A stretch of DNA of 54,695 bases from Nitrosomonas marina (GTDB lineage Bacteria > Pseudomonadota > Gammaproteobacteria > Burkholderiales > Nitrosomonadaceae): the NCBI RefSeq assembly GCF_900110145.1, contig NZ_FOCP01000022.1, positions 1 to 54,695 on the forward strand, written 5' to 3'. The notes beneath the pieces were generated by a model that was not told the DNA's origin, made no database searches, and saw only the letters and a list, made by a program, of their open reading frames with translations. Positions 44,056 to 53,463 of this stretch are shown here, in pieces; position 1 is the stretch's first letter, and each line of letters opens with the position of its first letter. Both the position numbers and the translations under genes were made by a program.

Positions 44056-46589
44056 TTACCGCCATAACGATACTGATTGCTGCATTGGGTGCGTTGCTGC
44101 TGTTGATACTTTTTATGCGCATCCGTGGAACGGAGCAGGCATTCAAGCTCGACAAATACCGATCCAAAGATACCGGTTTTGCCGATTTGCTGGTGTATGC
44201 CGCCGTTGCCGAAGACGGTGTTATTGTCGGCAAGAACGGCGCATTAATGGCGTCCTGGCAATTCTGTGGCGCCGATACCGCCAGCAGCACTGATGTGGAG
44301 CGCGAGCAGGTGTCACTGCATATCAATCAGGCGTTATCGCGTTTGGGTAACGGCTGGATGATCCATGTGGATGCCATCCGCAAACCAGCACAGGGGTATT
44401 CAGACAAAGGCTTGTCGAATTATCCTGACCCGGTAACGGCAGCGATTGACCAGGAACGCCGAGAATTGTTCGAGCGTATCGGTGAATTGTACGAGAGCTG
44501 CTTTGTCGTCACGCTGACATTTTTGCCACCGATGCTCGCACAGCGCAAGTTTGTTGAACTCATGTTCGATGATGACACGGAAAATCCAGACTTCAAATCA
44601 CGCACCAACAGCCTGTTAAAGTACTTCGAGCGCGAATGCGCCAACTTTGAATCACGGTTGTCATCCACGTTTGAATTAACGCGCCTACAAAGCAGAAAAC
44701 AGGTCTACGAGGATGGCACAACCGTCACACTTGATGATTTCCTGTCGTGGTTACAGCTTTGCATTACCGGCAACGATCAACCGATGGTATTGCCATCCAA
44801 TCCGATGTATCTCGACACTATTCTGGGTGGACAGGAAATGTGGGGCGGTGTTGTGCCCAAAGTTGGGCGTAACTTTATTCAGACCGTTTCTATTGAAGGC
44901 TTTCCGCTGGAATCAACGCCCGGTATGCTCAATATCCTCTCGGAATTGCCCGGTGTCTACCGTTGGTCGTCACGCTATATCTTCATGGATACGCATGAAG
45001 CGGTGGCACACCTGGATCAATACCGCAAAAAGTGGAAACAAAAGATACGCGGTTTCTTCGATCAGTTATTCAATGTGCAAAGCAGTCATGTGGATGAAGA
45101 TGCACTGAATATGACTGAAGATGCACAATCGGCGATTGCAGAGACCAATAGCGGCTTTGTGGCCCAAGGCTACTATACCAGCGTCGTCGTTTTAATGATG
45201 GAAGACCGTGCAGCATTGGAAGATGCAGCGCGTAAAGTGGAAAAAGCCATCAACCATTTAGGCTTTGCCGCACGGATCGAAACCATAAATACCATGGAAG
45301 CGTATCTCGGCAGTCTACCGGGCCATGGGGTTGAGAACGTGCGCCGTCCGTTGATCAATACGATGAATCTCGCCGATCTGCTGCCGGTTAATACCATCTG
45401 GACAGGTAAAGCACAGGCGCCCTGCCCGATGTATCCACCGAATTCGCCGCCACTCATGCATTGCGTCACGCAGGGTGCGACACCATTTCGGCTAAACCTG
45501 CATGTGCGCGATCTCGGTCACACCTTCATGTTCGGACCGACCGGTGCGGGTAAGTCTACGCACCTGGCATTGATTGCCGCGCAACTTCGGCGTTACAAAA
45601 ACATGTCGGTTTACTGTTTTGATAAGGGGTTGTCGATGTACCCGTTGACCAAAGCGGTTGGCGGGCAGCATTTTACCGTTGCCGGTGATGATGAAGCACT
45701 GGCATTCTGTCCGTTGCAGTTTCTCAAATCCAAAGGAGACCGTGCCTGGGCGCTCGAATGGATTTGCACCTTGGTGGAATTAAACGGTGTCACCGTCTCA
45801 CCGCAACAGCGTAACGAAATCAGCCTCGCGATTACCAACATGCATCAGAGCGGCTCGCATACCTTGTCCGACTTTCTGGTCACTAGCCAGGATGAAGCCA
45901 TACGCGAAGCACTCAAACAATACACGATTGACGGCATGATGGGTCATTTGCTCGATGCCGAGGAAGACGGACTGCACTTGTCGAGTTTCACGACATTTGA
46001 GATTGAAGAACTCATGAATCTCGGTGAGAAGTATGCACTGCCAACGCTGCTGTACCTGTTTCGCAGAATTGAGCGCAGCTTGCAGGGGCAGCCTGCCGCT
46101 ATTTTGCTCGATGAAGCCTGGCTCATGCTGGGTCACCCTGTCTTTCGCGCCAAGATTCGTGAATGGCTGAAAGTCATGCGCAAGAACAACTGTCTGGTAT
46201 TGATGGCAACACAGAGCTTATCGGATGCCGCCAACAGCGGCATACTCGATGTAATTGTCGAATCGACCGCCACCAAAATCTTCCTGCCCAACGTCTTCGC
46301 ACGCGATGAAGAAGCGGCAGCACTGTACCGGCGCATGGGATTGAATACCCGCCAGATTGAAATCCTGGCGACTGCTATACCCAAACAGCATTATTACACC
46401 GTATCAGAAAACGGCAGACGGCTGTATGAACTCGCGCTTGGGCCGCTGGCACTCGCCTTTGTCGGATCGACAGACAAGGAATCAATCGCCACCATCAAGA
46501 AGCTTTGCGCCAAATACGGTGATGGCTGGGTGAATCAGTGGCTGGCAATGAAAGGGCTCAAACTATCGGATTATGGAGTGGCTGCATGA
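44052..46589 (+). CDS. trbE: TrbE/VirB4 ATPase
   Basis: The 845-residue ATPase (RP4 TrbE is about 850) assembles the pilus and drives transport. A helix at residues 3-23 and a VirB4 N-terminal region precede Walker A, FGPTGAGKST, at about 494-503. Walker B is AAILLDEAWLMLG at about 680-692, followed by MATQSLSDA. The ATG at 44052 overlaps the trbD stop; an upstream in-frame stretch reads across trbD and is not part of it. Confidence 0.95.
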   Translation: MITAITILIAALGALLLLILFMRIRGTEQAFKLDKYRSKDTGFADLLVYAAVAEDGVIVGKNGALMASWQFCGADTASSTDVEREQVSLHINQALSRLGNGWMIHVDAIRKPAQGYSDKGLSNYPDPVTAAIDQERRELFERIGELYESCFVVTLTFLPPMLAQRKFVELMFDDDTENPDFKSRTNSLLKYFERECANFESRLSSTFELTRLQSRKQVYEDGTTVTLDDFLSWLQLCITGNDQPMVLPSNPMYLDTILGGQEMWGGVVPKVGRNFIQTVSIEGFPLESTPGMLNILSELPGVYRWSSRYIFMDTHEAVAHLDQYRKKWKQKIRGFFDQLFNVQSSHVDEDALNMTEDAQSAIAETNSGFVAQGYYTSVVVLMMEDRAALEDAARKVEKAINHLGFAARIETINTMEAYLGSLPGHGVENVRRPLINTMNLADLLPVNTIWTGKAQAPCPMYPPNSPPLMHCVTQGATPFRLNLHVRDLGHTFMFGPTGAGKSTHLALIAAQLRRYKNMSVYCFDKGLSMYPLTKAVGGQHFTVAGDDEALAFCPLQFLKSKGDRAWALEWICTLVELNGVTVSPQQRNEISLAITNMHQSGSHTLSDFLVTSQDEAIREALKQYTIDGMMGHLLDAEEDGLHLSSFTTFEIEELMNLGEKYALPTLLYLFRRIERSLQGQPAAILLDEAWLMLGHPVFRAKIREWLKVMRKNNCLVLMATQSLSDAANSGILDVIVESTATKIFLPNVFARDEEAAALYRRMGLNTRQIEILATAIPKQHYYTVSENGRRLYELALGPLALAFVGSTDKESIATIKKLCAKYGDGWVNQWLAMKGLKLSDYGVAA

Positions 46590-47383
46590 GTACCATCAGT
46601 GATTTAACCGAAAAAATCAAAAAGCATAAACTCAGTCTTTCAGGTAAAACTGATATCCGCAGGGATGATAAGATCGATTCCCAAACCTTCATCGAAGGCG
46701 GACGCCGTGCCGGCGAATCGGAGAATCCATATCTGTCTGCCCGGCGCACCTGGAACGATCATATGCGATCCGTTCAATCGTCGAGAAACATGTGGCAGAT
46801 ACTGGCTATTTTATGCCTGATGATTGCACTGGCCGGTGTTGGCGGCATGATTTATATCGGCAGCCAGTCGAAGTTTATTCCGTATGTCGTTCAGGTCAAC
46901 AAACTCGGTGAAGCGATTGCGGTATCACGCGCCGATGTGGCAGCAGTTGCCGATCAGCGTGTTGTACATGCTTCGCTCGCATCGTTCATTAACGAAGTCA
47001 GAATGGTCACGCCGGATATCGCATTACAGCGCAAAGCGATCTTCAGAGCCTATGCGATGCTCAAAACCAACGATCCGGCAATGGCCAAAGCGAATGAGTG
47101 GTTTAATGGTACCGAATCCAGTAGTCCGTTCAAACGCGCTGAAACCCAAACTGTAAGTGTTGAAATTATTTCCGTCATTCCCCAGTCACCTGAAACCTGG
47201 CAAGTTGACTGGCTGGAAAAAGTGTATGACCGGCAGGGACATCAACTGGAAGCACCGTTCAAGATGCGAGCCCTTTTAAGAGTCTATCACCGGCCACCGA
47301 CACAAAGCACCACCGAAGAACAAATCCGTAACAATCCGCTCGGCATTTATATTCAGGACTTCTCCTGGTCGCGGCAATCGTAA
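46586..47383 (+). CDS. trbF: TrbF/VirB8 assembly factor
   Basis: The 265-residue bitopic inner-membrane protein has a charged N-terminus with ENPYLSARRTWNDHMRSVQSSRNMWQ. One helix follows (ILAILCLMIALAGVGGMIYIGSQS), then a periplasmic VirB8 domain (FIPYVVQVNKLGEAIAVSRAD ... TWQVDWLEKVYD). It links the channel's inner platform. It overlaps trbE by 4 bases. Confidence 0.93.
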   Translation: MSTISDLTEKIKKHKLSLSGKTDIRRDDKIDSQTFIEGGRRAGESENPYLSARRTWNDHMRSVQSSRNMWQILAILCLMIALAGVGGMIYIGSQSKFIPYVVQVNKLGEAIAVSRADVAAVADQRVVHASLASFINEVRMVTPDIALQRKAIFRAYAMLKTNDPAMAKANEWFNGTESSSPFKRAETQTVSVEIISVIPQSPETWQVDWLEKVYDRQGHQLEAPFKMRALLRVYHRPPTQSTTEEQIRNNPLGIYIQDFSWSRQS

Positions 47384-47395
47384 TGAGGTTCTATC

Positions 47396-48295
47396 ATGAA
47401 ACGCATAGTCACCTTAACCTCCATTTTTTTACTGATTACAGGTGTCGCTTCCGTTTTCGCCAGCAACCTGACAGAAGCCTACTTCAGCGGCAAGAATCCG
47501 CAATTAACACAGCAGGAACGCGAAGCCATCGCGATGGCAAAAAAATGGCAGGCAAATAGTGCACAGGGCATCAAGCCGGTTGCTGGTACTGACGGCTCGA
47601 TCCGTTTCCTGTTCGGCGCGCAACAACCGAGCATTGTCTGTGCGGTATTGCAGGTCTGCGATATTGAATTACAACCGGGTGAACAGGTCAACTCCATTCA
47701 CCTGGGCGATCAGGCACGCTGGCTCATCGAACCGGCCATTACCGGACAGGGTTCCAATGAAGTGCAGCATTTGATCGTCAAGCCGATGGATGTGGGTTTG
47801 GAAACTTCACTTGTCGTTACCACCAACCGCAGAACCTATCACATACGATTACGTTCACACCGGCGTGAATTTATGCCCAGAGTCGGTTTTATTTACCCGG
47901 AAGATGCATTGGCTAAATGGGATGCAATCAAGGCACAGGAGAACCGCGCACTGGAAATCCGGCAATCACGCGTAATACCTGAAACCGGAGAATATCTCGG
48001 CAATCTTGATTTTGCGTATTCGGTCTCCGGCAATGCGGTATGGAAACCGGTACGTGTGTATAACGATGGCCAGAAAACCATCATTCAAATGCCGAAAGTC
48101 ATGGCACAGACTGAAGCACCGACGTTATTGCTGTTAAACCGCAAAGGCGGTCTGTTCAAAAAAGACGACACGGTCATGGTCAATTATCGCCTGCAGGGTG
48201 ATCGCTACATTGTCGATGTGGTATTTGACAAGGCAATCCTGGTTGCCGGTGTCGGCGGCAATCAAAACCGTATCACGATTACACGGGGGAATTGA
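47396..48295 (+). CDS. trbG: TrbG/VirB9 channel protein
   Basis: The 299-residue secreted protein has a signal peptide (cleavage near VFA-S). N-terminal beta domain: GSIRFLFGAQQPSIVCAVLQVCDIELQPGEQVNSIHLGD. C-terminal domain: NLDFAYSVSGNAVWKPVRVYNDGQKTIIQMP, the classic VirB9 region. With TrbH and TrbI it forms the outer-membrane core complex. Twelve bases separate it from trbF. Confidence 0.95.
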   Translation: MKRIVTLTSIFLLITGVASVFASNLTEAYFSGKNPQLTQQEREAIAMAKKWQANSAQGIKPVAGTDGSIRFLFGAQQPSIVCAVLQVCDIELQPGEQVNSIHLGDQARWLIEPAITGQGSNEVQHLIVKPMDVGLETSLVVTTNRRTYHIRLRSHRREFMPRVGFIYPEDALAKWDAIKAQENRALEIRQSRVIPETGEYLGNLDFAYSVSGNAVWKPVRVYNDGQKTIIQMPKVMAQTEAPTLLLLNRKGGLFKKDDTVMVNYRLQGDRYIVDVVFDKAILVAGVGGNQNRITITRGN

Positions 48296-48297
48296 TC

Positions 48298-48858
48298 ATG
48301 TTGTCAAAACTTCATGTAGCAAGACCCAATAGATGTTCCATCAACAAACCTGTTCTGATATGTACAGTTATTTTGCTATTGCTGGGCAGTTGTGCAATGA
48401 CACAACCGTATGGCAGTTTTATCCAGAACCCGTCACTGGCGTTCAGTCAATACAGCAAAGTCATGGCTGACGATGTGGCCGATCAGATTGGACGGCTTTA
48501 TCCGGCTGCCAGCACACAATTTGATATGCAACATCCTGCGAGTGATCCTTTTGGTCAGGCTTTGATCGACAGCCTGCGCATGCATGGATATGCGGTTCAG
48601 GAAACGGTAAAACCGGATAATCCGCTATTAGCGGTTGTATTCCCTGACCTGGTTGATGAAACCGATGTGCAACCACAGCAAATTGCTCAGACTGAAACCA
48701 AACCCGGTCTGGCACTGCGCTATATCATCGACCAATCCGATAACTTGTATCATGTCAGTATCCTGATCGATGATCAGCGGCTGACACGCGCGTTTGTTGA
48801 TCAGTCCGGGCAGATTCAACCTGCTGGTTTGTGGGTGCGCAGGCAACTGGAGGATTGA
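48298..48858 (+). CDS. trbH: TrbH lipoprotein
   Basis: The 186-residue protein has a long basic N-terminus and a lipoprotein signal ending LLLLGSC (lipobox), then a soluble, mostly polar domain (TRAFVDQSGQIQPAGLWVRRQ). In IncP systems TrbH is the lipoprotein that stabilises TrbG at the outer membrane. The ATG at 48298 has GGGGGA upstream. Two bases separate it from trbG, and its TGA overlaps the trbI region. Confidence 0.85.
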   Translation: MLSKLHVARPNRCSINKPVLICTVILLLLGSCAMTQPYGSFIQNPSLAFSQYSKVMADDVADQIGRLYPAASTQFDMQHPASDPFGQALIDSLRMHGYAVQETVKPDNPLLAVVFPDLVDETDVQPQQIAQTETKPGLALRYIIDQSDNLYHVSILIDDQRLTRAFVDQSGQIQPAGLWVRRQLED

Positions 48859-48860
48859 TG

Positions 48861-50285
48861 ATGGCCACGGATAAGCTTTTATCGCCGGATACTTCGCCCG
48901 ACACTGTTGCCAAAACCATAGGCGTGCGCCGTGTCAACAACCTGCCGCTGTATATCTTTGGTGCCATCATGCTGGTATTCATGTTGCTCATGGGCATTGT
49001 CGCGATGAACCGGGCGACCGACCGTCATAACTTATCCGGGTATGAGCATGATCATGACGCTGATTCGAGCAGTAACTTTGCGAACCTCATTGCCAAGGAT
49101 TATCTGGGTGGACTCATTGAACCCAGGATACAGCCTGAAACACCTGAAGAACCGCAGACAATTTCACTGCTTGATGGAATTATCATCGAGCGGCCTGTCG
49201 ATCTGGATTTGCCACCTGCGCCACCAGCGCTGGATCATTCCAATACTTCGCACAATGCCGAACTCGAGCATATCCGTCTGCTCAAACGCCAACAGCTTGA
49301 AGAAGCAATCAAAGCCAAAACCAGTGTTAATGTGATTGCCCCCAGAAGTGCAGCTTCCGCACCGCAATATACCGGTACCGGTAGTACACCATCACGCGAA
49401 GAAGCACTGGCTGAGATGGCCAGGGTGCGCCAGCAGATCGATGCAAACCTGCGTGAAGACCCAACCGCAGCCTATCATGCACGCCTTGCGCATTTGCGGC
49501 AAAATCAAAGCAGTATGGGTGCGGGTTCTGGCGCCGGTATTGGTGATCCATATGACGATACAGCACCGATGCTGTTGAACGATCCGGTAACCGGAAAAGT
49601 GAATGATTATGCGCGTTTTGATTCAGCACAAGGTGATGAACGCTGGAAACTTGATAGCGATGTTAAGAAACCGCAATCGCCTTACATCCTGCAAACCGGT
49701 TTTGTGATTCCGGCAACGCTGATATCGGGCATCAATTCCGAACTACCCGGACAGATCATGGCGCAAGTCAGTCAGAACATCTTTGATTCACCGGTTGGCA
49801 AACACCGTTTGATTCCGCAAGGCTCACGACTGGTTGGCACATACTCCAGTGAAGTTGAATACGGACAGGCCAGAGTGCTGGTGGCTTGGCAGCGCATTAT
49901 CTTTCCGGATGGCAAGACGATGGATATCGGTGCCATGCCGGGTGCTGACGGTGTCGGTTATGCCGGATTCAAGGATCAGGTGAACAATCATTACCTGCGC
50001 ATCTTCGGTTCAGCGCTGATTATGTCCGCGATTGTGGCAGGCACTGCTTACAGCCAACGCGATGCAGGCGGTGCATTCGGACGGCAAAATGCGGGCAGTA
50101 TTATGAGTCAGTCGCTTGGCCAGCAACTGGGATTGGTCACCGCCAATCTGATCCGCAAAAACATGAATATCTCACCGACGCTTGAAATCAGGCCGGGGTA
50201 CCGGTTCAACATCATCGTGACCAAAGACATGGTGTTCAACAAGCCTTACCAATCGTTTGACTATGCAAGGAGTAATCACCCATGA
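48861..50285 (+). CDS. trbI: TrbI/VirB10 channel protein
   Basis: The 474-residue protein has a short cytoplasmic head and one helix (LYIFGAIMLVFMLLMGIV). A Pro-rich periplasmic linker (LDLPPAPPALD) follows, then the VirB10 domain (SPYILQTGFVIPATLISGINSELPGQIMAQV, LIPQGSRLVGTYSS, PGYRFNIIVTKDMV). It spans both membranes. ATG 48861 is 6 bases from GGAGGA and is preferred to ATG 48858. Its stop overlaps trbJ (ATGA). Confidence 0.94.
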   Translation: MATDKLLSPDTSPDTVAKTIGVRRVNNLPLYIFGAIMLVFMLLMGIVAMNRATDRHNLSGYEHDHDADSSSNFANLIAKDYLGGLIEPRIQPETPEEPQTISLLDGIIIERPVDLDLPPAPPALDHSNTSHNAELEHIRLLKRQQLEEAIKAKTSVNVIAPRSAASAPQYTGTGSTPSREEALAEMARVRQQIDANLREDPTAAYHARLAHLRQNQSSMGAGSGAGIGDPYDDTAPMLLNDPVTGKVNDYARFDSAQGDERWKLDSDVKKPQSPYILQTGFVIPATLISGINSELPGQIMAQVSQNIFDSPVGKHRLIPQGSRLVGTYSSEVEYGQARVLVAWQRIIFPDGKTMDIGAMPGADGVGYAGFKDQVNNHYLRIFGSALIMSAIVAGTAYSQRDAGGAFGRQNAGSIMSQSLGQQLGLVTANLIRKNMNISPTLEIRPGYRFNIIVTKDMVFNKPYQSFDYARSNHP

Positions 50286-51097
50286 CAAACATCAGAGGAT
50301 ATTTCAATCCATTTACACGCTGGAAGAAAATAGCAGGAATCGTTGCAGTTCTTATTGCAATGTTTAATACAAACGCCAATGCTGGCGGCATTCCAGTCAT
50401 CGATGCGGCCAATATCCAGCAAACCACGGTTGCCGCAATTGAAAACGTGTCACAAACGTTAAAGCAGATACAGCAGTATCAGACACAATTGCAGCAATAC
50501 GAAAACATGATCCGCAACACCCTGGCGCCACCGGCGTATGTCTGGGCGCAAGCACAATATACGATGAACAAGCTCATGCATATGACCGATACCATCCGCT
50601 ATTACGGCCAGCGCTATGGTGGTCTGGACGGTTATCTGCAACGTTTTCGCAACGTGAACTACTACCGCAGTTCACCGTGCTTCAATCTCGACGGCAATTG
50701 CACTGAATCGGCATGGAGCATATTAAAACAAGGACAGGAAGCCAGTACCGATGCACAAAAAAGTGCCAACGATGCCGTGCTGCGCGGCCTCGATCATCAC
50801 TCGCAACAGATTCCACTCGATGCCGCACAACTACAAATCCTGCAACAGCGCACTCAAACCGCACAAGGGCAAATGGAGGCTTTGCAATATGCCAATCAAC
50901 TCGCTGCCCACCAAGCTAACCAGTTGCTACAAATTCGCCATTTACTGATTGCGCAACATAATGCGATCAATGCCCAGAACCAGGCCAAAGTCGATCAGGA
51001 AGCCATATGGCAGGCTGCGCGGGAAGTGGCCACAAAACGATTGAGTCCGCAAACATTGCCAACTGGAAGAGGCTGGTTGGTCAAAGATGCTTTTTAA
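50282..51097 (+). CDS. trbJ: TrbJ/VirB5 pilus-associated protein
   Basis: The 271-residue secreted protein has a signal peptide (cleavage near ANA-G). It is then long, helical and Gln-rich (TLKQIQQYQTQLQQYENMIRN) with a Cys pair (SPCFNLDGNC). This is the TrbJ family, a minor pilus-tip component. It overlaps trbI by 4 bases. Confidence 0.9.
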   Translation: MTNIRGYFNPFTRWKKIAGIVAVLIAMFNTNANAGGIPVIDAANIQQTTVAAIENVSQTLKQIQQYQTQLQQYENMIRNTLAPPAYVWAQAQYTMNKLMHMTDTIRYYGQRYGGLDGYLQRFRNVNYYRSSPCFNLDGNCTESAWSILKQGQEASTDAQKSANDAVLRGLDHHSQQIPLDAAQLQILQQRTQTAQGQMEALQYANQLAAHQANQLLQIRHLLIAQHNAINAQNQAKVDQEAIWQAAREVATKRLSPQTLPTGRGWLVKDAF

Positions 51098-51119
51098 TTC
51101 CTCATGCAAGGAGAGTTTC

Positions 51120-51302
51120 ATGAAAAATATTCAAATAATCAGTCTGGTAGTTTGTTTGCCTTCTTTGGTAGCGCTGCCTAGTTGCTCTAAGGATGGAGAC
51201 GGCCAGCTTGAGCTAAAAGAACCTAAGAAAGAATTGAGTGAGATGCCGGAAAGAAAGAATTGGCTGGAGATCGATATAACTGAAGACTCTCCAGACAAAT
51301 AG
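51120..51302 (+). CDS. trbK: TrbK-like entry-exclusion lipoprotein
   Basis: The 60-residue lipoprotein has a signal ending in LVALPSC and a short acidic tail (DGQLELKEPKKELSEMPERKN). Size, lipobox and position between trbJ and trbL match RP4 TrbK, which blocks entry of a second copy of the plasmid. These proteins vary widely, so position is the main evidence. AGGAGAG lies upstream of ATG 51120. Confidence 0.7.
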   Translation: MKNIQIISLVVCLPSLVALPSCSKDGDGQLELKEPKKELSEMPERKNWLEIDITEDSPDK

Positions 51303-51337
51303 TAAAAAATTATTCCAGATTTACAGGAGCAATCAAA

Positions 51338-52411
51338 ATGCTCAGAATACAGCTGTCCTTTTTTGTCTTTGTATTTTTGCTAAGTACATCTTCCAGCGCT
51401 TTTGCAGAACTGTCATATATTGATCCTGCAACCAACCAAAGCGTACTTGACCAGGTTGTTCAAAAGTTTCACGGTAAAGTTAAAACCTGGCAAAACATCA
51501 TCCAGGGAGCTGCGGAACGCTTGTTCTGGACATTGGTCTTGATCTCCATGGTATGGACATTCGGCATGATGCTATTGCGCAGAGCTGATATTGGCGAATT
51601 CTTTGCCGAATTTACGCGGTTCATTATTTCTACCGGATTCTTTTTCTGGTTGCTGACCAATGCGGTATCAGGACATAACATTGCTGGCACCATCATCAGT
51701 TCAATGCAGCAACTTGGCAGCAGTGCCGCTAATTTGTCCGGTGGAACCAGTCATTCCAGTATTATGGATGTTGGTTTCCTGATATTAAGTCAGGCATGGA
51801 ATAATCTTTCAGTCATGCAGCCGGTAGACAGTTTTATCGCAGTAATCATGTCATTAGCAATTCTTATTTTGCTTGCTGTAATTGCTGTCAATATGCTTTT
51901 ACTGTTAATTAGCAGTTGGGTATTACTGTACGCTGGCATTTTTTTATTGGGTTTTGGCGGTGCACGTTGGACGACCGACATCGCCATTAACTACTTTAAA
52001 ACGGTTCTCGGTGTCGGCATTCAATTATTTGTAATGGTTTTAATTGTTGGCATCGGCAGTGATTTGTTAATCAGCTTCCACGGCAAGATGTCGAGAAATG
52101 TTCTTAGCTTTGAAGAGCTAGCCGTGATGCTGATCTTCACCATAGCTTTGTGGATACTCATTTCCAAACTCCCTCCACTGATTTCAGGAATCGTGACCGG
52201 CAGCAGTATCGGTTCGACCACCGGTATCGGCAGTTACAGCGCCGGTGGCCTGGTAGCGGCAGCGGGAACAACTGCGGCAATTACCGCTTACGGCGTCTCC
52301 GCATTACGCAGAAACAGCCCTGTGAAGGGAATAGAGCCGCTAATGAATGCAGTTAAAGCGGGGCAAAATGCCGAGAGTAGCGGCAATTACATTTCCAAAG
52401 GAGGCAAGTAA
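51338..52411 (+). CDS. trbL: TrbL/VirB6 inner-membrane channel protein
   Basis: The 357-residue protein has a signal-like start (cleavage near AFA-E), an N-terminal periplasmic segment, and five or six membrane helices (for example ERLFWTLVLISMVWTFGMML, ILILLAVIAVNMLLLLISSW, VQ-type VGIQLFVMVLIVGIG). A Gly/Ser-rich stretch (SSIGSTTGIGSYSAGGLVAA) lies near the end. It is the VirB6-type channel subunit. AGGAG precedes the start, and trbM starts immediately after its stop. Confidence 0.92.
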   Translation: MLRIQLSFFVFVFLLSTSSSAFAELSYIDPATNQSVLDQVVQKFHGKVKTWQNIIQGAAERLFWTLVLISMVWTFGMMLLRRADIGEFFAEFTRFIISTGFFFWLLTNAVSGHNIAGTIISSMQQLGSSAANLSGGTSHSSIMDVGFLILSQAWNNLSVMQPVDSFIAVIMSLAILILLAVIAVNMLLLLISSWVLLYAGIFLLGFGGARWTTDIAINYFKTVLGVGIQLFVMVLIVGIGSDLLISFHGKMSRNVLSFEELAVMLIFTIALWILISKLPPLISGIVTGSSIGSTTGIGSYSAGGLVAAAGTTAAITAYGVSALRRNSPVKGIEPLMNAVKAGQNAESSGNYISKGGK

Positions 52412-52708
52412 ATGAAAAAGTATTTCATAAGCTTTATAGCAATGCTGTTTTTAAGCGCACCGGTTCAGGCAAAAGATTCCTGCAGTACTGTGCTCTGCAT
52501 GGCGGGAATGCTGCAAGGTGTGGGTGTTGTTTCCGAATGCAAGGGCTTTGTCCAGGATTACTTTGATATCATTCTGTTCAACAGTCATGGCGGCATCAGC
52601 CTGAACAAGACGTTCAAGGCGCGTGGCAAGTTTCTAGGAAAATGCACATCGGCAGGCAACTGGCCGGATATGATTAACAACAAGTACGGCAGACAATTGG
52701 GATTTTAA
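52412..52708 (+). CDS. trbM: TrbM-family secreted protein, short
   Basis: The 98-residue protein has a signal peptide (cleavage near VQA-K) and DSCSTVLCMAGMLQGVGVVSECKGFVQDYFDI, then FKARGKFLGKC, which is the TrbM/KikA core with its paired Cys. RP4 TrbM is about twice as long (about 195 residues, from memory), so this is a minimal form. The ribosome site AGGAGG overlaps the trbL end. In RP4, trbN follows; here a toxin-antitoxin pair comes first. Confidence 0.85.
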   Translation: MKKYFISFIAMLFLSAPVQAKDSCSTVLCMAGMLQGVGVVSECKGFVQDYFDIILFNSHGGISLNKTFKARGKFLGKCTSAGNWPDMINNKYGRQLGF

Positions 52709-52761
52709 CAGTTGCTTGAAATGTCGCCATTTAATTGATTTAATGGGCATACGTGAAATTG

Positions 52762-52771
52762 TTGTATACAA
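52762..52771 (+). promoter_or_regulatory. Palindrome TTGTATACAA before the toxin-antitoxin pair
   Basis: A perfect 10-bp palindrome lies 38 bases before the antitoxin ATG in a 101-base gap after trbM. It may be the operator of the inserted pair. Short palindromes occur by chance, so the call is tentative. Confidence 0.3.
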
Positions 52772-52809
52772 ACAGAAACTAATCAGTCTGTCATTGAAAG
52801 GATAAGCAT

Positions 52810-53040
52810 ATGGAACAACTTGATCGCATCACCCAGCAACCCGGCATCATGGGTGGTAAGGCATGTATCCGGGGAATGCGTGTTACAGTCGGTATGATCG
52901 TGGGACAAATTGGTGCGGGCCGCAGTGTCGATGAAATTCTTACCGACTACCCTTACCTTGAACGTGAAGACATAATGCAGGCGCTGCGGTATGCAGCATG
53001 GCGTTCGGAGGAACGTGAGGTCATACTGGCTTCGCAATGA
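52810..53040 (+). CDS. DUF433-family antitoxin
   Basis: The 76-residue protein reads DRITQQPGIMGGKACIRGMRVTVGMIVGQIGAGRSVDEILTDYPYLEREDIMQALRYAAWRSEE, the DUF433 helix-turn-helix family that pairs with PIN-like DUF5615 toxins (VapB45-like). AAAGG lies upstream. It overlaps the toxin gene by 4 bases. Family and pairing are clear; activity in this organism is inferred. Confidence 0.88.
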   Translation: MEQLDRITQQPGIMGGKACIRGMRVTVGMIVGQIGAGRSVDEILTDYPYLEREDIMQALRYAAWRSEEREVILASQ

Positions 53041-53423
53041 AACTGCTCATCGACATGAATTTGTCACCTCGTTGGGTTGAAGCGCTGGTTATCCATGGTA
53101 TTGAAGCAACACACTGGGCTTCAATTGGCGCATACAATGCATCGGACAGTGAAATCATGGCTTACGCCAAAGCGAATGATTATATCGTTCTGACTCACGA
53201 TCTTGATTTCAGCGCCATTCTGGCTGCAACGCACGGAGAAAAGCCCAGCGTAGTACAAATTCGTGCTGATGATGTCAGCCCTGACGTGATCGGCAAGCAA
53301 GTGATCGGTGCATTACAGCAAATGACATCTGATTTGGCTGATGGTGCCTTGTTAACCATTGACACCAACCGTACCCGAGTACGGCTGCTTCCACTCAGGC
53401 CCAAGCCGTTGGAAGATAAATGA
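53037..53423 (+). CDS. DUF5615-type PIN-like toxin
   Basis: The 128-residue protein begins MKLLIDMNLSPRWVEAL with the Asp of LIDMNLS, has DSEIMAYAKANDYIVLTHDLDFSAIL (acidic residues of the PIN-like site) and QIRADDVSPD. This is the DUF5615 family, partner of DUF433 antitoxins. It is likely an RNase. The pair lies between trbM and trbN in the same direction, so readthrough of the trb transcript could express it. Confidence 0.85.
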   Translation: MKLLIDMNLSPRWVEALVIHGIEATHWASIGAYNASDSEIMAYAKANDYIVLTHDLDFSAILAATHGEKPSVVQIRADDVSPDVIGKQVIGALQQMTSDLADGALLTIDTNRTRVRLLPLRPKPLEDK

Positions 53424-53463
53424 CTCCACCAATGATCATTGCCAGAAACATACATATCCGCTT

